Assembly (NCBI GenBank): GCA_029378245.1
Contig: JARKIF010000029.1
Span: forward strand, 124,001 to 188,000
From: Roridomyces roridus
Taxonomy: Eukaryota > Basidiomycota > Agaricomycetes > Agaricales > Mycenaceae
Direction: 5' to 3'
DNA: 64,000 bases
Positions 1 to 12,367 of this stretch are shown piece by piece. The notes under the pieces were generated by a model. It had not been told where the DNA came from and searched no databases. It was given only the letters and a program-made list of their open reading frames with translations. Made by a program: the position numbers and the translations under genes. Position 1 is the stretch's first letter. Each line of letters opens with the position of its first letter.

Positions 1-455
1 TCTTCTCAGCGACCGAGTCTCGCCAGGTGGACCTGCCTTCTTGAGCATCTCCCATCCCACGTCGACCCGCTGGCAGACGCGCAAATCCAGAGTTTCGGGG
101 TGAAATTCTGCAATGAATCCTGTCCTGGCGCTCGGCCAAGGCCCGAACATGAAAATCGGAACTTCATTGTACGTATCATTGTGAATTACTTCGGGGATCT
201 TTCCATTTCCTGCCCGCGGCGCGACGCGCCCCTGCTGCCCTCCGTGCAATACATTTCTCACCCTGAAGGAGAATAATAATCGCACGCTTCATTTATCCTT
301 GTGGCTTATCTTACCCAGTAGGTTGGCATTCCCGCCTTATCCGAAGCATAACGCGCCTTTCCCACGCGACCGTGATGCGGCTAATGACATTGCAAGACTA
401 ATCCCAGGCTAATCCGCTTCCTGCTCCCCACCACGACTTCTCCCAGATTCCCACT
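1..455. other. Spacer / 5' flank of the permease gene
   Basis: I see no convincing coding region here. The stretch is the upstream flank of the permease gene that starts at 456 and presumably holds its promoter. No clear TATA element or repeat stands out. Confidence 0.5.
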
Positions 456-2484
456 ATGCCGGTGGACGTGTACAACGAGAAGAAAGACACCGACGCCGAC
501 GTCGACATCGAGAAGAGGAGCGATACCATCGTGACTGCTCGGGAGGCGCGCGTCAATGCCAGTGGACACGTGGATCAGCTCCATAGGCAGTATGGGCTTC
601 TCAGCATCTGCGCGACGGCTCTGACGATCGGTGAGTCTTTGTCCTTTTCTTCGATATACTTTGTCCAATGGCAGCTGACGTGCAGACAACGCTTGGGTCG
701 CGTTGGGAGGCTCGATTACGGTTGCCGTCGCGAATGGTGGCGCACCCGGCATCATCTACGAATTCCTGGCGTCATGTGTCTATTACGGCTTTGTGGCGAC
801 TAGTATCGCAGAGCTGGCGAGTTCTATACCGAGCGCGGGCGGAGGTGAGTCAAAGATTTCTCCCCTCTTCATGATGCCTCTTGACGAGCGTCAGTGTATC
901 ACTGGGCATCTGTTGCGGGTGGTAAATACGGGCGAGCTCTGGGCTTCTTCACTGGTAAGAAGGGAATTATGTGACGTCACAAACTAACGAGTGCAGGTTT
1001 AATAAACTTTTACGGATGGATATTCGACCTCGCAGCAATCGTCACCATCCCCGCCAACGTAGTCGTCCAGATGTATGTCGTCTTTCATCCAGATTTTGAA
1101 GTCAAGGTGCGTTTCTGTGCAATCTTGCAATTCACGAATTCACTCGGTCTGGTTCAGCCATGGCACATCTTCCTGGCCTTCGCCCTAATCAACTGGTTTT
1201 GCTGTCTGACCGTTATATTCTTCAACCGCTTCATGCCGGCGCTGCAAAAGCTGGGTTTGTTCATGATCGTTGCGGGTGGATTAGTCACTATCATCGTGCG
1301 CCCCTCTGTCTCTCAAAGTCATATCGAAACCCATCGACTGCATAGGTCCTCGCAGCAGCCAAATCCCATGCCTCCGCTTCGTTCGTCTTTTCCGACTGGG
1401 AGAACGTCACCGGGTGGTCCAACGGCGTCGCCTTCCTCACTGGGATGCTCAACGGCGCGTTCGCAATCGGCACACCCGACTCGGTCACACATATTGCAGA
1501 GGAGCTGCCCCATCCGAGACGGGACCTCCCGCGTGCCATCGCGGCACAGATATCCCTCGGTGCTTTGAGTGCGTGGCGGTGGTTCCTCCATCTCATCTTA
1601 ACTCATTTTTCTTTTAAAGCGGGCTTCGTCTATGCCATTGCGCTGATGTTTGCGATTACGGACCTCGACGCCGTGCTCAATTCGAACGGGTCCTTTCCCC
1701 TCGCAGCCGTGTACGCACAAGCGACGGGTAACAAGGGCGGGACCTTTGGGCTGTTGCTCATTGTCTTCATTTCCATTATGATATGCTGTATCGGGACGTA
1801 TATCACGGTGAGTTCCCGTCAGGATGGGCACGATGGATATTGAATGACTGGCAGCTCGGCCGAATATGGTGGGCCCTTGCTCGCGACAACGCCACGCCCT
1901 TCTCCTCGTTCTTCAGCATCGCCTCCGAGCGTCTGAGCTGTCCCGTCCCAGCAACGGTATTCTGCGGTGCGTATCGTCCAATTACCATCACCCACTCCTT
2001 AACCAAACCCCTGGCTTCCAGCCGTCCTATCAACCGCCTTCGGCGCCATCCAACTTGGCAGCAAGACCGCCTTTGCGGACCTCAGCGGCTCCTTCATAAT
2101 CCTCACTACGACATCCTACGGCCTCGCGATCCTCCCGCACCTCCTCTCCGGGCGCGCGAATGTGCCACAAGGTCCCTTTTGGATGGGTCGCTGGGGATAC
2201 TTTGTGAACGCCGTGTCGGTGGCGTTGATCGTGTTCACGAATGTCATGTTTTGTTTCCCGTATGCGTTGCCTGCCAGTGTGCCCGTGCGTGTTGTGTCTC
2301 GTCTTCTCTGGTTGATGTGCTGATTAAATCTCGTTTGAAGGCGATGAACTATAACTCTGTGATCCTCGTCGGGTGTGTGGTGCTCACGGCTTTCTGGTGG
2401 ATCGTCCATGGGAGGAGGAATTATCCCGGGCCGCGGATAGCCCATCTAGATGCGGCGGGGAGGAAGGTCGAGGATGAGATTTGA
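456..2484 (+). CDS. APC-superfamily permease (amino acid / choline / GABA-type transporter)
   Basis: Ten exons join in frame into about 523 residues: 456-630, 686-844, 895-954, 997-1106, 1158-1295, 1346-1568, 1620-1807, 1855-1966, 2022-2284 and 2341-2484. All introns are GT-AG and 47-57 bases long. A hydrophilic, acidic N-terminus (about 50 residues) is followed by many hydrophobic helices. Family-like signatures include a conserved HW pair after the Gly-rich segment that closes exon 2, a DSVTHIAEE stretch followed by RRDLPRAI, and a late NYNSVI motif. This pattern is typical of fungal members of the amino acid-polyamine-organocation family, which includes the UGA4-like GABA and HNM1-like choline permeases. 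The protein would import a small amine or amino acid at the plasma membrane. The substrate cannot be read from sequence. The start is the only ATG that gives the conserved N-terminus. Confidence 0.85.
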
Positions 2485-4260
2485 AATAATTCACCAATTC
2501 TTCCCACCCTCGATCAACATTTATGACAAATTTGCGTGGCGGCCATACCTGTGCTCACAGTCGAGATGGCTCCGGTGAGAAGGCTCGCGTGTTGTGTCCA
2601 ACTACTTACTATATGGGACCCCCCACCTGGCCGCACAGGCTACCTGGCCACTTGCTCCATACAAGCTTGTCGGTCGAATATTTCTACCTGGCTGTGGTCG
2701 CATATTGCAAGGGATGTCAATGGCTCGTCTTGAACCGAAATTGGGGTTGATTGACGGAATTGACGTGATGCTGTGCCTGTCAACAACCGGGGCGGATGTC
2801 TGAAACACGTGATTCCTTAGCATTGCTGGCAGTCAATCGCCTCTCACTCCACGACCACCCCGCCGTTTGACGAGCTCGTGTACTCGTTCTGCTCGCAAGA
2901 TCTCTCGCTACTCCTCAGCCCTTCCTCAGACGCCTTTCCTCCCCATCCTCTCCGCTGCGCACCCTTTTGTTGGCGACCAAGCGCATCAAGACGGAGCTAC
3001 TCGACACGCCTGTATCCCGCGCGATGCTGGTGCTGTGCTCCCGGGACCTCGCACCGCCTTAAAGCAAATATCAACCCTTCCCTGAGTGCCCTTGACAAGA
3101 TCTTGGCCATATTCCTGACTCCTCGCTGCCACCATTCGTCGCAAACATCCATTTTTCACCACACCCACATATCGAGTTTTCTTTCAGAGAGTAGGGGACT
3201 CGGCGGGAATTGTAGCAATCCAGGTGCGTTCCTAACACTCCCACCCTGGATATGAGAGCTTATCTTGCTTGTTTACCTCTCGTCGACGTTGAACGGGAGC
3301 CAGCAACGTGACGTGTTCACACCAGCTTTTCGCCGCCTCCCAGATTCCATTCTCTACGCATCACAGCATGTCCCCCAATGCCTCACTACATGATTTCATG
3401 TCCTAGGAGCATATCCGGTGGCTTTCCGAGGTCTTGACTCCCCAGTACGGCGTGTCAGCATGCTCCGCTTCTCCTCCCGTCTACGTACTCTACCTACCCA
3501 TTCATGCTTGAATTTGTCTCATATCGGCCTCACCCATGTATCCATTCATCTTCCCCAAGTGTATTGAGCATCCGTACAACGAATCCTTACTCAAATGTTG
3601 CTTCAGGGAGCGTCCATCGGGGCGGCTCCCACGCCTGGCCAGGTTAGCCGGTTAGGCCATTTTTAGACCCGTCGCCGCAAAATCTTTCCCATGTCACCAA
3701 AAGTGGACAGAACCGGCCGACCCTGGGCTCGTTCTACTCGTACGAGGCCAGTCTACCACCATGGGCCGTCGATTCTTTGGTGAATTGTCTGAATCCTTGC
3801 CCAACGGCTCGAAACCCCTTAGGTGGCCAATAAGACCGTCCCATATAGTAGTATTGATTCCCTCTGGTGGCCCCGCCGTTGACAGCTGTACTGATACTCC
3901 GGTCCACGGAGTGGTTTGAGACCCTAGGGTGTCATTGATTTCGACTGAAGTATCGAGCTGTGATCGTGATCATAGGATGAGGATAGGCGAGCGGCTGCCG
4001 GCTGAAATCAATGACATCAACTTGATCTCCGAAATTCAACCATCCACGTGATCGTATGTTGAAAAAAGAAAACGAACACAAGCACTGCATTTCATTTCCA
4101 TGGTTTACACAATTCGGCATTTTGACAGCCTAATATTCATACAAGTTTGACCATCTAAATTTTTCAAGTAGCAAGCGAAGAAAGCGCAGAGAGCCGTTGC
4201 TGTCAATTAATGTAATGCATTTGTCCCACAATTACTCAACATAGTCTATACCCCTCCGAG
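2485..4260. other. Intergenic, no gene seen
   Basis: About 1.8 kb between the permease (+) and the 3' end of the calpain gene (-), which are convergent. Short open frames near 2870-3250 lack a start in the best frame and resemble no family I know. No tRNA, terminal repeat or array was found. Confidence 0.45.
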
Positions 4261-7032
4261 TCAGACAACATTGCCAGCGAGCGACAACCCAGCAAACGAC
4301 GTGCCCATCTCATGGCGCAACTGCCCCACAAGAACCGCCGGCGCATCGCGATTTGTGTAAACGCGGAGGCCGAGGAATATAGTGCCACGGTCGCCTGGAT
4401 CAGTTGGCTTGGCATCCGTGGCGGGTGCAGCTGGGGCAGCGGTGGTCGAAACGTCAACAGAGCCAGTGGTGGGATCACCGGTGGCAAGCGGGCCTGCCGC
4501 GGAGTTGGTAGGCACGGCGGAGGGCACCGGGGTGTTGTTGACGACGACGGTGGTTGTACTAGTGGTGGTGCTCGTCGTCGTAGTCGTCGTCGGAGCCGCC
4601 TCCGCGATGGCTACAACCGTTAAAGCCGCTGCAGCCGCCTTGGCCTTCTCCTCGAGTTGCGTGAGTGTTTGCCCAGCGAGGACGTTCAACGGGATAGGAA
4701 TGTTGTTGACTTCCGTTCTGCAGAATATGAGCAGGGACAGGGGAAAGGAATATCATTCGATACGAACTCTGCTTTGAAATCTGTGCATTGGCAAATCAAC
4801 CGGGGTTTCGAAGAACTGGAACAGGGAGGCTTACTGGAAGCGATGGAACGGCTCTTGGCACGCTCTGTCATGACCCGTGCCAGCTTTTGTTCATCCCAAT
4901 TTTCGGATAACTGTTCAAAGTAATCCTGAAATGAAACAAAATCATTTCCACTGCCCGTATAAAGAAACAAATGGCCCTTACCTTTTCGCGCCAATATTGA
5001 CGATCAATCCGAACCTGCCGACATCATGACCCAGTGAAGATTAGTTGAGTACGCACTCACATGAACGACATACTCCCCAGCCTCAAGCTGAATCTCCAGA
5101 TTGACACTCCTGGAGAAATATCTCGCGTGCACCGATTGAGCGAGCATCTCCGTTTCGCCCTGCTTGTACAAAGCGAAATCAAGGGACCACCGCGAGCGGC
5201 CGCTGATGTCGCTAAAGTAACGCGTGTCGAGCTGGGAGAGGACAATTACAGCGGTGGAGGGTTTGGTCATGGATATGGTGACTGTGGATTGAGGAGATGA
5301 GGTACATAAATCGATTGAATCAAGGAGCAGGCATACAGGAAACGTCTCCGAAACTCCAGGCTGACGGGAGAGGACGAGTGGTGACTTCGAGCCATTGAGA
5401 TGACATGACCCAGGTCGAGTTGAACAAGATAGTCTGGAACCACCTGATTCATGGAATGAACATGGAAGTAATGCCTGGGGACTTACGCGGTCGATATCTG
5501 TCCAGCAGGCGAGGAAATCCTTATCTGCACCGTATCAGTCAACCGTCGGGACCCAAAAAGAGGGACATACACTCCATGACGAACTGCCCATCGTTCCCAA
5601 ACGTATGATCAAGCTCAGGAAGCACCTCAAGCCACTCCTTTGTCCACTCCTTCGACCCATCAGACCACGGCCCCGTCCACTCAGTCTTGCCCCACGGATT
5701 CCGCACAACGACGAATCGCTTACCCTTGACCTCGACAGCGCGCAGCACCGAGTACGCATGGCCGGCGTACACTCCGTCAATCGTCGCATTGGAGACGCCG
5801 CTCCTCGTTGAGTCGAGCCTTCGTGTTGAACATCCGAACAGTCGGTCTTTGTTTGCCTTGAGAAGCTCTTCCGTCCAGAATTTATCTCTATCCAGGATGT
5901 CCTGTAAACGCATGAGCGGCTTAGTTGAGGGTAATGGAAGGAAGGACCTGGGAAGGGATGAAACTGCATACGGCCCTGGATGTGCGATGAGTTGTCGTAC
6001 ATAATCCAGAGAGAGATTTGAATACCCAGTGAGATCTTCCTACGCAGTGCTGGTCAGAACGATGCTCATTTTTCGAGGAACAACACTCACGATTGCCTCG
6101 CTGGCGTATCCCCAACCCAACGATGCATAATCGCCTAATAGCGTCAATAATGAGCCATAACCGAACGAAAGTACACACCATGCAGTTTCGCGTATGCCTT
6201 CTCGATGAGGGGCACCCAAGTCTCGCCTTCCGTTCCAGACTTGGCAAAATACAGCGTCTTGCTGCCCTTTCTCGCCGATGCATTGTACTTGTCCTTGTCG
6301 TGGTGATAAAGTTCCTTCTCTGCATAGTTGAGTTCTTCCCATTTGGGGATCGAAGTGAAGAGTAGGCTATAGGTACTGGGTCAGAAGAGGAAATTGAGAG
6401 CGTGGACTACACTCACTCGTCGATGACGATGCTCACCCATCGCATGTCTCTGAGAAACACGAAGCCATAGACGCCGACTTGCTCGTCGCGCTATCAGAAG
6501 TGAGACCGTGTATGAGCGCAGAACTCAATGCTACGCACCGCTACACACAACTTCTCCATCAACCCAGCACACGTCGCCATCGTGGCTAACGCAGACACAA
6601 ACCAACAGTCCGAAATTGCGCCTTGTACGACATCGCTCGAGCTGTAGCCATCCTCCACAAAGCGGGGGTTCTCAAAGATGTCCGTGACGTGCCGCACATC
6701 GCTCGGGTTAAATTCTGCGCCAGAAACGCCATGCAGGCATTTTTTTACGTCGTTCTCCAGGTCGAATTCAATGTCCCTGGCAGAGTAAGTCAGAAACCAT
6801 GAAAGATAGAGGTTACTTAGAGCGCTGACCGGAATTTCCTGTTTTTGAGACGACAATCCTTCGCTATGCTAGCGACCTTCTTCTTGGCTTCCTCGAGAGC
6901 CTTGTCGAGCTCCTCGGTCACAAGAAGGCCGATCTTTTCCGGCTCTTGGACATAAGTGGCACTGGCGGGCTGGACCGCTAGAGCGCTGGGAACGGGGACT
7001 GAAGTCGCTCTGAAGTAATCGAGGACAGACAT
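4261..7032 (-). CDS. Calpain-type (family C2) cysteine protease
   Basis: The start ATG is at 7032 and the stop at 4261-4263, with about 13 exons. Clear introns include 6777-6829, 6491-6538, 6367-6416, 6135-6178, 5902-5964, 5525-5570, 5434-5486, 5282-5336, 5015-5060 and 4926-4981. The catalytic triad of the calpain fold is present in order: Cys in QGAISDCWF, His in DGVYAGHAYSV, and Asn in VVRNPWGKTEW. The N-terminal 70 residues contain a Lys-rich helical segment. After the protease core come a beta-rich domain, then a Thr/Ser/Pro/Ala-rich linker (about 4380-4620) and a conserved tail ending around GQLRHEMG. This order is usual for agaricomycete calpains, which are Ca2+-dependent processing proteases of the cytoplasm. 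The splice into the last exon is uncertain; using the AG next to 4700 keeps the frame. The gene looks functional. Confidence 0.85.
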
Positions 7033-8213
7033 GGTTAGATGAGTCTGGGTTGCGTTCGCCGCCCATTTATACTTGTGAGCGCCGGCGCGGAGTGGTTATC
7101 TTGAGCCAGCTTTTGTATTGGCTCTGGTTGGCGCGGTCTGCTAGTCATCCCGCGACGGACCGCTGCCAGATGGTGGTCAGAAGAAAAGGCCCGATCGGGG
7201 CTGTGCTGCATGCACGTGCAAAGATCTAACCGTGACATTGTCACATTGCTCCCGACTCAATCCCGACATATCCCGACTTGCTCTCTGCTGTCACCCCATC
7301 CTCTTGTAGTCCTGTAGCTCTTCTACGACAAATCGGAGCTGAATCCGCCGTAGTAATTCTCCGCGCCAACTCGCCAATCTACACAAACTCCTTGAAACCG
7401 ACTCCAATTTGGAATTGGCGCCCTCAAGCCCGCCGAAGCCGTGCTGCACGGGGGCAGCTTCGGAGAGCCAGGGAAGATTTGTGATGCTTCATCTAACCTG
7501 ACCGCCTCTCGTTTCATAGCCTGCCGGGACGGAACTCCAGCTGGCAGCAGGCACCCATCGACTCGGAATTCGGATGCAAACGCGCTAAAGCGCCGTTGTC
7601 CTGGAGTCTTTGAACAATCTACATCCGATACATGACTGGACTCTCCGATCACGCGCAACTCTACCCTTTGTTCCTACTTGCTACTTCGGGCTTGGGCCGG
7701 TCAGTCACCAAGCGGAAAGCTCTGTCGCTGATTGTGATTCCCGGGGACTTGGCCAGAGAGACTCGCGGGCATCTTGCCCTGGCGCCAATCTGTCCACGCT
7801 GTAGAAATGTGGCTCGAGTGCTTTTGATCACCTAGGTCCAGCACGACAATCGGCGGATGATGAGCGCTGAGCGCTGAGCAGCCATCATGAGCTGTCCTGT
7901 CACATACATGACGAACCCTCGACGTCGACCGGAGATTGGCGAGGCCTCCAGAAGGGACTCACACCAATCGCCTGACGGACATCTGCTGATCAATTCAATC
8001 CCTTTGTTCTGGCGCTAATGGAGAATTCTTTGTGGGTCCTCACCTTTTCTGGAACAACACCTCTCTTGTGCTCGTTATGGTATTTCAGCCTCTTTGATGA
8101 TGCGGTATAAGTATGAACTGCGTTGCCTCCACGAATTCCAGTCGCCGTCGTCTTCCATCGACATCCCTCTCTCTTGTCTCCTCCTTCCTCACCGTTTCGC
8201 TCGCTCCCTTCCC
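7033..8213. other. Divergent intergenic region, no gene seen
   Basis: About 1.2 kb between the calpain gene (-) and the membrane protein gene (+), so it carries two divergent promoters. The open frames here are short and show no family features. Confidence 0.45.
7065..7071 (-). promoter_or_regulatory. TATA-like element upstream of the calpain gene
   Basis: On the minus strand this reads TATAAAT, about 33 bases upstream of the calpain ATG. The position fits a TATA box only if the 5' leader is very short, so this is suggestive. Confidence 0.3.
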
Positions 8214-10486
8214 ATGAGGCATGTCAACAGTCTTCTACTTTCACTGTGACGTCCTCTGACTATACAACCCTGTAGACTCTCGACGCCTGTTCTCTACACT
8301 TCCTTCGCCCTTTCCATGGCCGTCACATCTGCACAGACGTCATTACCAGGGGAACCTGCATCCGTAGTGACGCTCATCGAGACGGCGACTCAGACGATTG
8401 ATTTCCTGCCGCCCGGCGCGACTGCGGACTTGACGCTGTTGCAAGAGATATTCGAGACTGTCCTCGTGTCGGCCGCTAGGTACGCTCACTTCCACCTCTG
8501 GCGCTTTGGATTCTGACAGGGTACACAGCGAGTCGTCGACCGTTCAGCCTATCACTTTCCCTGCGACTTCTGCCTTACCGAGGTTCGTCCCGCTGTGCAT
8601 CCAGACCACCAAGACGACACTGATTTGGCCTTAGTTCGACACCATCCATCGTCCCCATCGCAATAACCGTACCCAGCGCCGCCCAAATGGCTCAAAAACG
8701 AGCGCTCATCCATCAGTAAAACTACAAGATGGTCTTTAAGGTCTTTGATGACTTTGGGAAGACATCAAAGACCAAAAAGACCTGTCAGAGCTCAGAGTTC
8801 CAAGGTCTTTACACAGTAGCCTCCACCACTCCCCCAAAGACCTGTCCTGGTCTTCAAGGTCTTTCCAAAGTCCTCGTAAGACCTTGTGAAGTTGTCCCAG
8901 AGCTTTCCAAAGACCAAAAGCAACACATTGAGAATGGATAAACAGGTTCGATTCACAGAAATACATACATACAATGCTAGCTACAGCCCTGACACGCTAC
9001 TATTATTTGACGGCTATCCGGGAGAACGCGGCGCCGTCAAATGGGATGGACAATGGATGGACAATGACATCAACTGCGATGCCGCGATTTCAAACGGATA
9101 GCAGCACGGGGGGAGCATCGGGAAAGCGGCAAGGAGGGAGCCGGCAAGTTGTGGGGAAACGAAACGGACGGGTGTGAATGCCAAGGATGACGGCGGGGAA
9201 GGCGGGGACCAATGCCGTGTATGACGGCGATTGGAGACGGGTCCAATGGGCGGAGAGTGGAGACTGCGGTGGAGGGGGGGACAGAGAAGAATGCAGTTGG
9301 TCTGGTCTGACGGCTTGGCTTGAGCTTGATGACGCGTGGACTGCGCGACCTTCAGTCTTCATGCTTGCCGGTTTATACGTGGCCGTCTTCAATGCGCCAG
9401 AGTGTGGATGGAAGCAAGGACGCTTGCGGTGCACGAGACCTTGAGAACGAGGGGTGTGGGGAAAACGACGGGGACACAGTGGGAGAGAGAATGGTGATGG
9501 ACGCCCTGAACGAGTGAGGCCATATGTCGACCTCTGGCAGCCTGATATCGGGTGATGTAGGTCGTGGCGGCGATGCAACTGGAGACCGATGGCGGACAGG
9601 TAGACTTGAGGGCGAGGTATGAGGGACGACGGCGAGCGGAGGGAGACGATGGTGGGAGGGAAGAAAGAAGAAAATTGCCGAAATCACGCCATGCGGTTGC
9701 AATATGAGTCAGTGACAGTCATCTTTCCCGATGATCCGAACGGAATGGCAACGCTTGGCAACGCCGGAAAAGACTTAGCGAAAATTTGACTCCGGTCCCC
9801 TCACCCTGCTACCACCTATAGGCCTATACGGTCAAAGCTGCTTTGCACGAATATCATCTTGCCGTTTCACTTGACTCTGAATCTCGACACTGGCCCGTTT
9901 TTTCTTCTTGGGGATTCGTAGGTGATCACTGGACTTTGAGAAGACCATCGGCGGACCCGCGCACTTGCATTTGACACCGAACTTTCTTGTGTGGGGAGGT
10001 CTTTGAGAATTTTCGTTTCCGTAAGTGGTTTCCGTTTTGGGTGTGGCAGCCTCCGAAGACCTTCGTCAAGTCGAAGACCTCCAAAGACCTTCAAAGCTCA
10101 ACTCTCAAAGTCCGAAGACCTCGTTCAAAGTCCGAAGACCTCAAAGACCATTCTGTAGTTTTACTGATGTCATCGGCCTCTTTTTCGGCTCGTTGATATT
10201 TGCACTCACCATCTCCCTCGTCGCCAAGCACCTCATCTCCCAGGAGCGGCGGCTTGTGGCTAGGCGTGATATAGAGGCTGCTCTAGCGCCTGACCTCGCA
10301 GACGAAGGGCCGTCCGGGTCGAAACCCGAGTCCGTGGACCGCCGGACCAGTCAACCTCCTGCCTATCCATGGAAATCCATCGAAGCTTCCACCAGGGGAT
10401 CGACGCCCACCGAACATGATTCGGAGTTCGTTGCGAGCGATTACTGTCCACCACCGCGGTATAGCACTGTGCAATATTCTATCTGA
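8214..10486 (+). pseudogene. Single-pass membrane protein gene split by a transposable element
   Basis: Exons 8214-8218, 8276-8479, 8529-8582 and 8635-8713 are followed by a 1453-base element and then by the last exon segment 10169-10486. Without the element and one AT copy, the pieces add up to 660 bases (219 codons plus stop) with no frame change. The inferred protein has a signal peptide (MRLSTPVLYTSFALS), a Thr/Ser/Pro-rich ectodomain, one membrane helix (start GLFFGSLIFALTISL) and a cytoplasmic tail of about 80 residues ending in YSTVQYSI. The signal peptide needs a 5-base first exon with a GC-AG intron; otherwise translation starts at 8316. As it stands, reading runs into a stop at once (the TAA inside the element's first bases), so the membrane helix is lost. 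The family is unrecognised; architecture resembles fungal cell-surface sensor-like or SKG6-like proteins. Confidence 0.65.
8714..10166. mobile_element. Non-autonomous terminal-inverted-repeat element, 1.45 kb
   Basis: The left end begins CAGTAAAACTACAAGATGG and the right end, on the opposite strand, begins CAGTAAAACTACAGAATGG. Similarity continues for about 40 bases with small differences. It is flanked by AT on both sides (8712-8713 and 10167-10168), consistent with a 2-base target duplication. Both subterminal regions are crowded with AAGACC / GGTCTT hexamers in both orientations. No transposase frame is visible inside, so it needs a helper in trans. The superfamily is not certain: a short target duplication and subterminal repeats would fit CACTA-like (CMC) elements, the group to which Plavaka at 43-49 kb belongs, but the ends do not match that copy. 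Confidence 0.8.
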
Positions 10487-10760
10487 AAATCGAGTCCGTT
10501 GACGCTCCAGACACGACTCTTGTCTATCTTTGTAGCCATCTTGAATCCGTCTTTCGTTGTAGCCCTCCCAATCCCATCCCATACACCCGTGATAAAATAG
10601 AGTATCTGTATATAGCCCCGGTACACCTAGTACTACCAATAATCTTTGAATGCCGCATCGCTCGGAGTGTCATAAGGGAAAACAATTCTCGACTTTCATT
10701 TTCGTCATGCGTTGCGGGGAGGGCATTTAGAATGCGCCATTCAAAGCGGAAGAGCATCCA

Positions 10761-10985
10761 TATGAGCGAATTCGAATTGAAGATCATCTTGCATTCACCC
10801 GTTCGATTCGGGTCTAGGTCATCAGTCGTATGTGATCTTCCACACTTTTAGGTGAGCTTCTGAACTTTGTGTTGCGTCAAAGTTTTTTCCAATTCTCAAG
10901 GAGGAGCTTTCCTGTAAGAGCCGTAAAGCTTCGGCAAAAACAAACACGTTGGGCGTCCTGTTCGAATTGTGACCAGTCATGAGTA
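10761..10985 (+). repeat. tRNA-derived (SINE-like) repeat, copy 1
   Basis: The unit shares an ordered series of blocks with 12117-12367: a GAATTCGAATT start, a B-box-like CCCGTTCGATTCGGGTC, a GAGCTT segment, a TGCAAGAGCC-like stretch with CTTCGGCAAAA, and a second degenerate B box before GTCAT. The internal RNA polymerase III B-box consensus GGTTCGANTCC explains the GTTCGATTCGGG core. Divergence between copies suggests an old dispersed family. Confidence 0.55.
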
Positions 10986-12116
10986 AAGCGAGCTGCGAAA
11001 TTCCAATCCTTTTTCGTTCCATTCACAATGTTGCCTCTTTACCAATTGACATGTCGTCTGAATCGATTCAGGCACTGCAAGAAGTCACGAGGAAGATTTG
11101 GTATGGACTTCGCGCACAGAAAAAAGAGATGAGTGAAGGGGTAAGGAATCATGACCTGCCCCCGAGTCGAACGGGATGCCCATCAGAATGCTCATAGGGT
11201 ACCTGATTATGCAGCGTGGGTGCGGGCCGTCCGCTGCCAGGTCAGTCCTTTCCTGCACAATCGAGCTGTTATGGATATGGGTGCATTCCGGGTAAATACT
11301 TGATTCCCTTCCCATCAGAAAATATTCTGACTCATTCGACGCGATCTCGGTTTGACATCGGGGCTGCACGCGCACGTGAGCGCGTTTGTCCCGCATCCGA
11401 GTGGAGTCATGGGAGAAATGACTCGCACCATAGTATATTAGCCGTAGATAGCCCCCATTTGAATCAGACCTTTTTGACTACTACCTTGACCATCTCTGTG
11501 TGATACTCACTGCGTGAACTCGATTTCTTGTTCTTTGACCTCACTGTCTTAATTGTAAGTAGCCTTCAGTCTACTCTGGTTGCCCGAGTGAATAAGCAAG
11601 TTACTCGGCCTTCGGCAGTCCGTCTACGTACATTGTGTGTCGCCCAAGTGGTGAACTTGTAAGGATTTCCTTCGAAGTCAACTGACAGAGCTACCTCTAG
11701 CCCTGTTCTACAACACGAGCCCTCCTGCGCGAAGGGAGTAGCCGACAGCGACCGTGTGCCGACACCACAGGCTTTTGTTCTCGTTTCGTTATGTGGGCGC
11801 AGGCACTGTCAGGTAATACTCACTTTCTCCTCCACCCTCCATGTTCAAACGCGCGAACGCCCCAGCGGGAGAAGAAAGCCGCATCCCGAAGGTAGGCACC
11901 TTCGTGGTCATGACCATCGACGCTGTTGCTTCTGTCGCGTACCTCGAAGACCCTGAAGCATCCACTGCGGCGTCAGAGCTCATGTAAGGGGAGGGGACTA
12001 CGTTGTTTACTCCACTGGGGTAAGCACCATTTGCTGAAAGGGCGCACGATCTGACACACTCCGGGCGCAGACCGTGGGGCTGTTGAATCCAAACACCAAC
12101 TATCGCGAAGTGTACT

Positions 12117-12367
12117 TATATGAACGAATTCGAATTAATGCCATCCTGCACGGGTGTCTGGCCTAGAATTCCCGTTCGATTCGGGTCCAGGCCATCCAAA
12201 GGCCTTCGGCAGCATGTGAGACATTTTTCGAGGCGAGCTTGAAAAAATTCGAATCTCTCGTGTGTTGTTCGGTCCAATTCAACTTGAGGAGGTGTCCTGC
12301 AAGAGCCTCAAGGTTCGGCAAAAGAGATGCGGTGGGCGTCCCGTTCGATCCGGGAGCAGGTCATTAG
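12117..12367 (+). repeat. tRNA-derived (SINE-like) repeat, copy 2
   Basis: This is the diverged direct copy of 10761-10985. It has two B-box-like cores (about 12170-12187 and 12340-12358), each followed by AGG(C/T)CAT. The two-promoter-box layout suggests a dimeric unit. Confidence 0.55.

Noticed and set aside
2868..3085. Plus-strand frames with Leu/Arg-rich peptides after the permease gene
   Set aside because: The best frame has a stop directly upstream and no start codon, and no intron model links it to anything. Likely chance.
9090..9702. Long Pro/Ser/Arg-rich minus-strand frames inside the 1.45-kb element
   Set aside because: They look like low-complexity shadows in GC-rich DNA and show no transposase motif.
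11840..11986. 48-codon ORF beginning MFKRANAPAGEE
   Set aside because: Short, isolated between repeats and without family features, so not supported as a gene.
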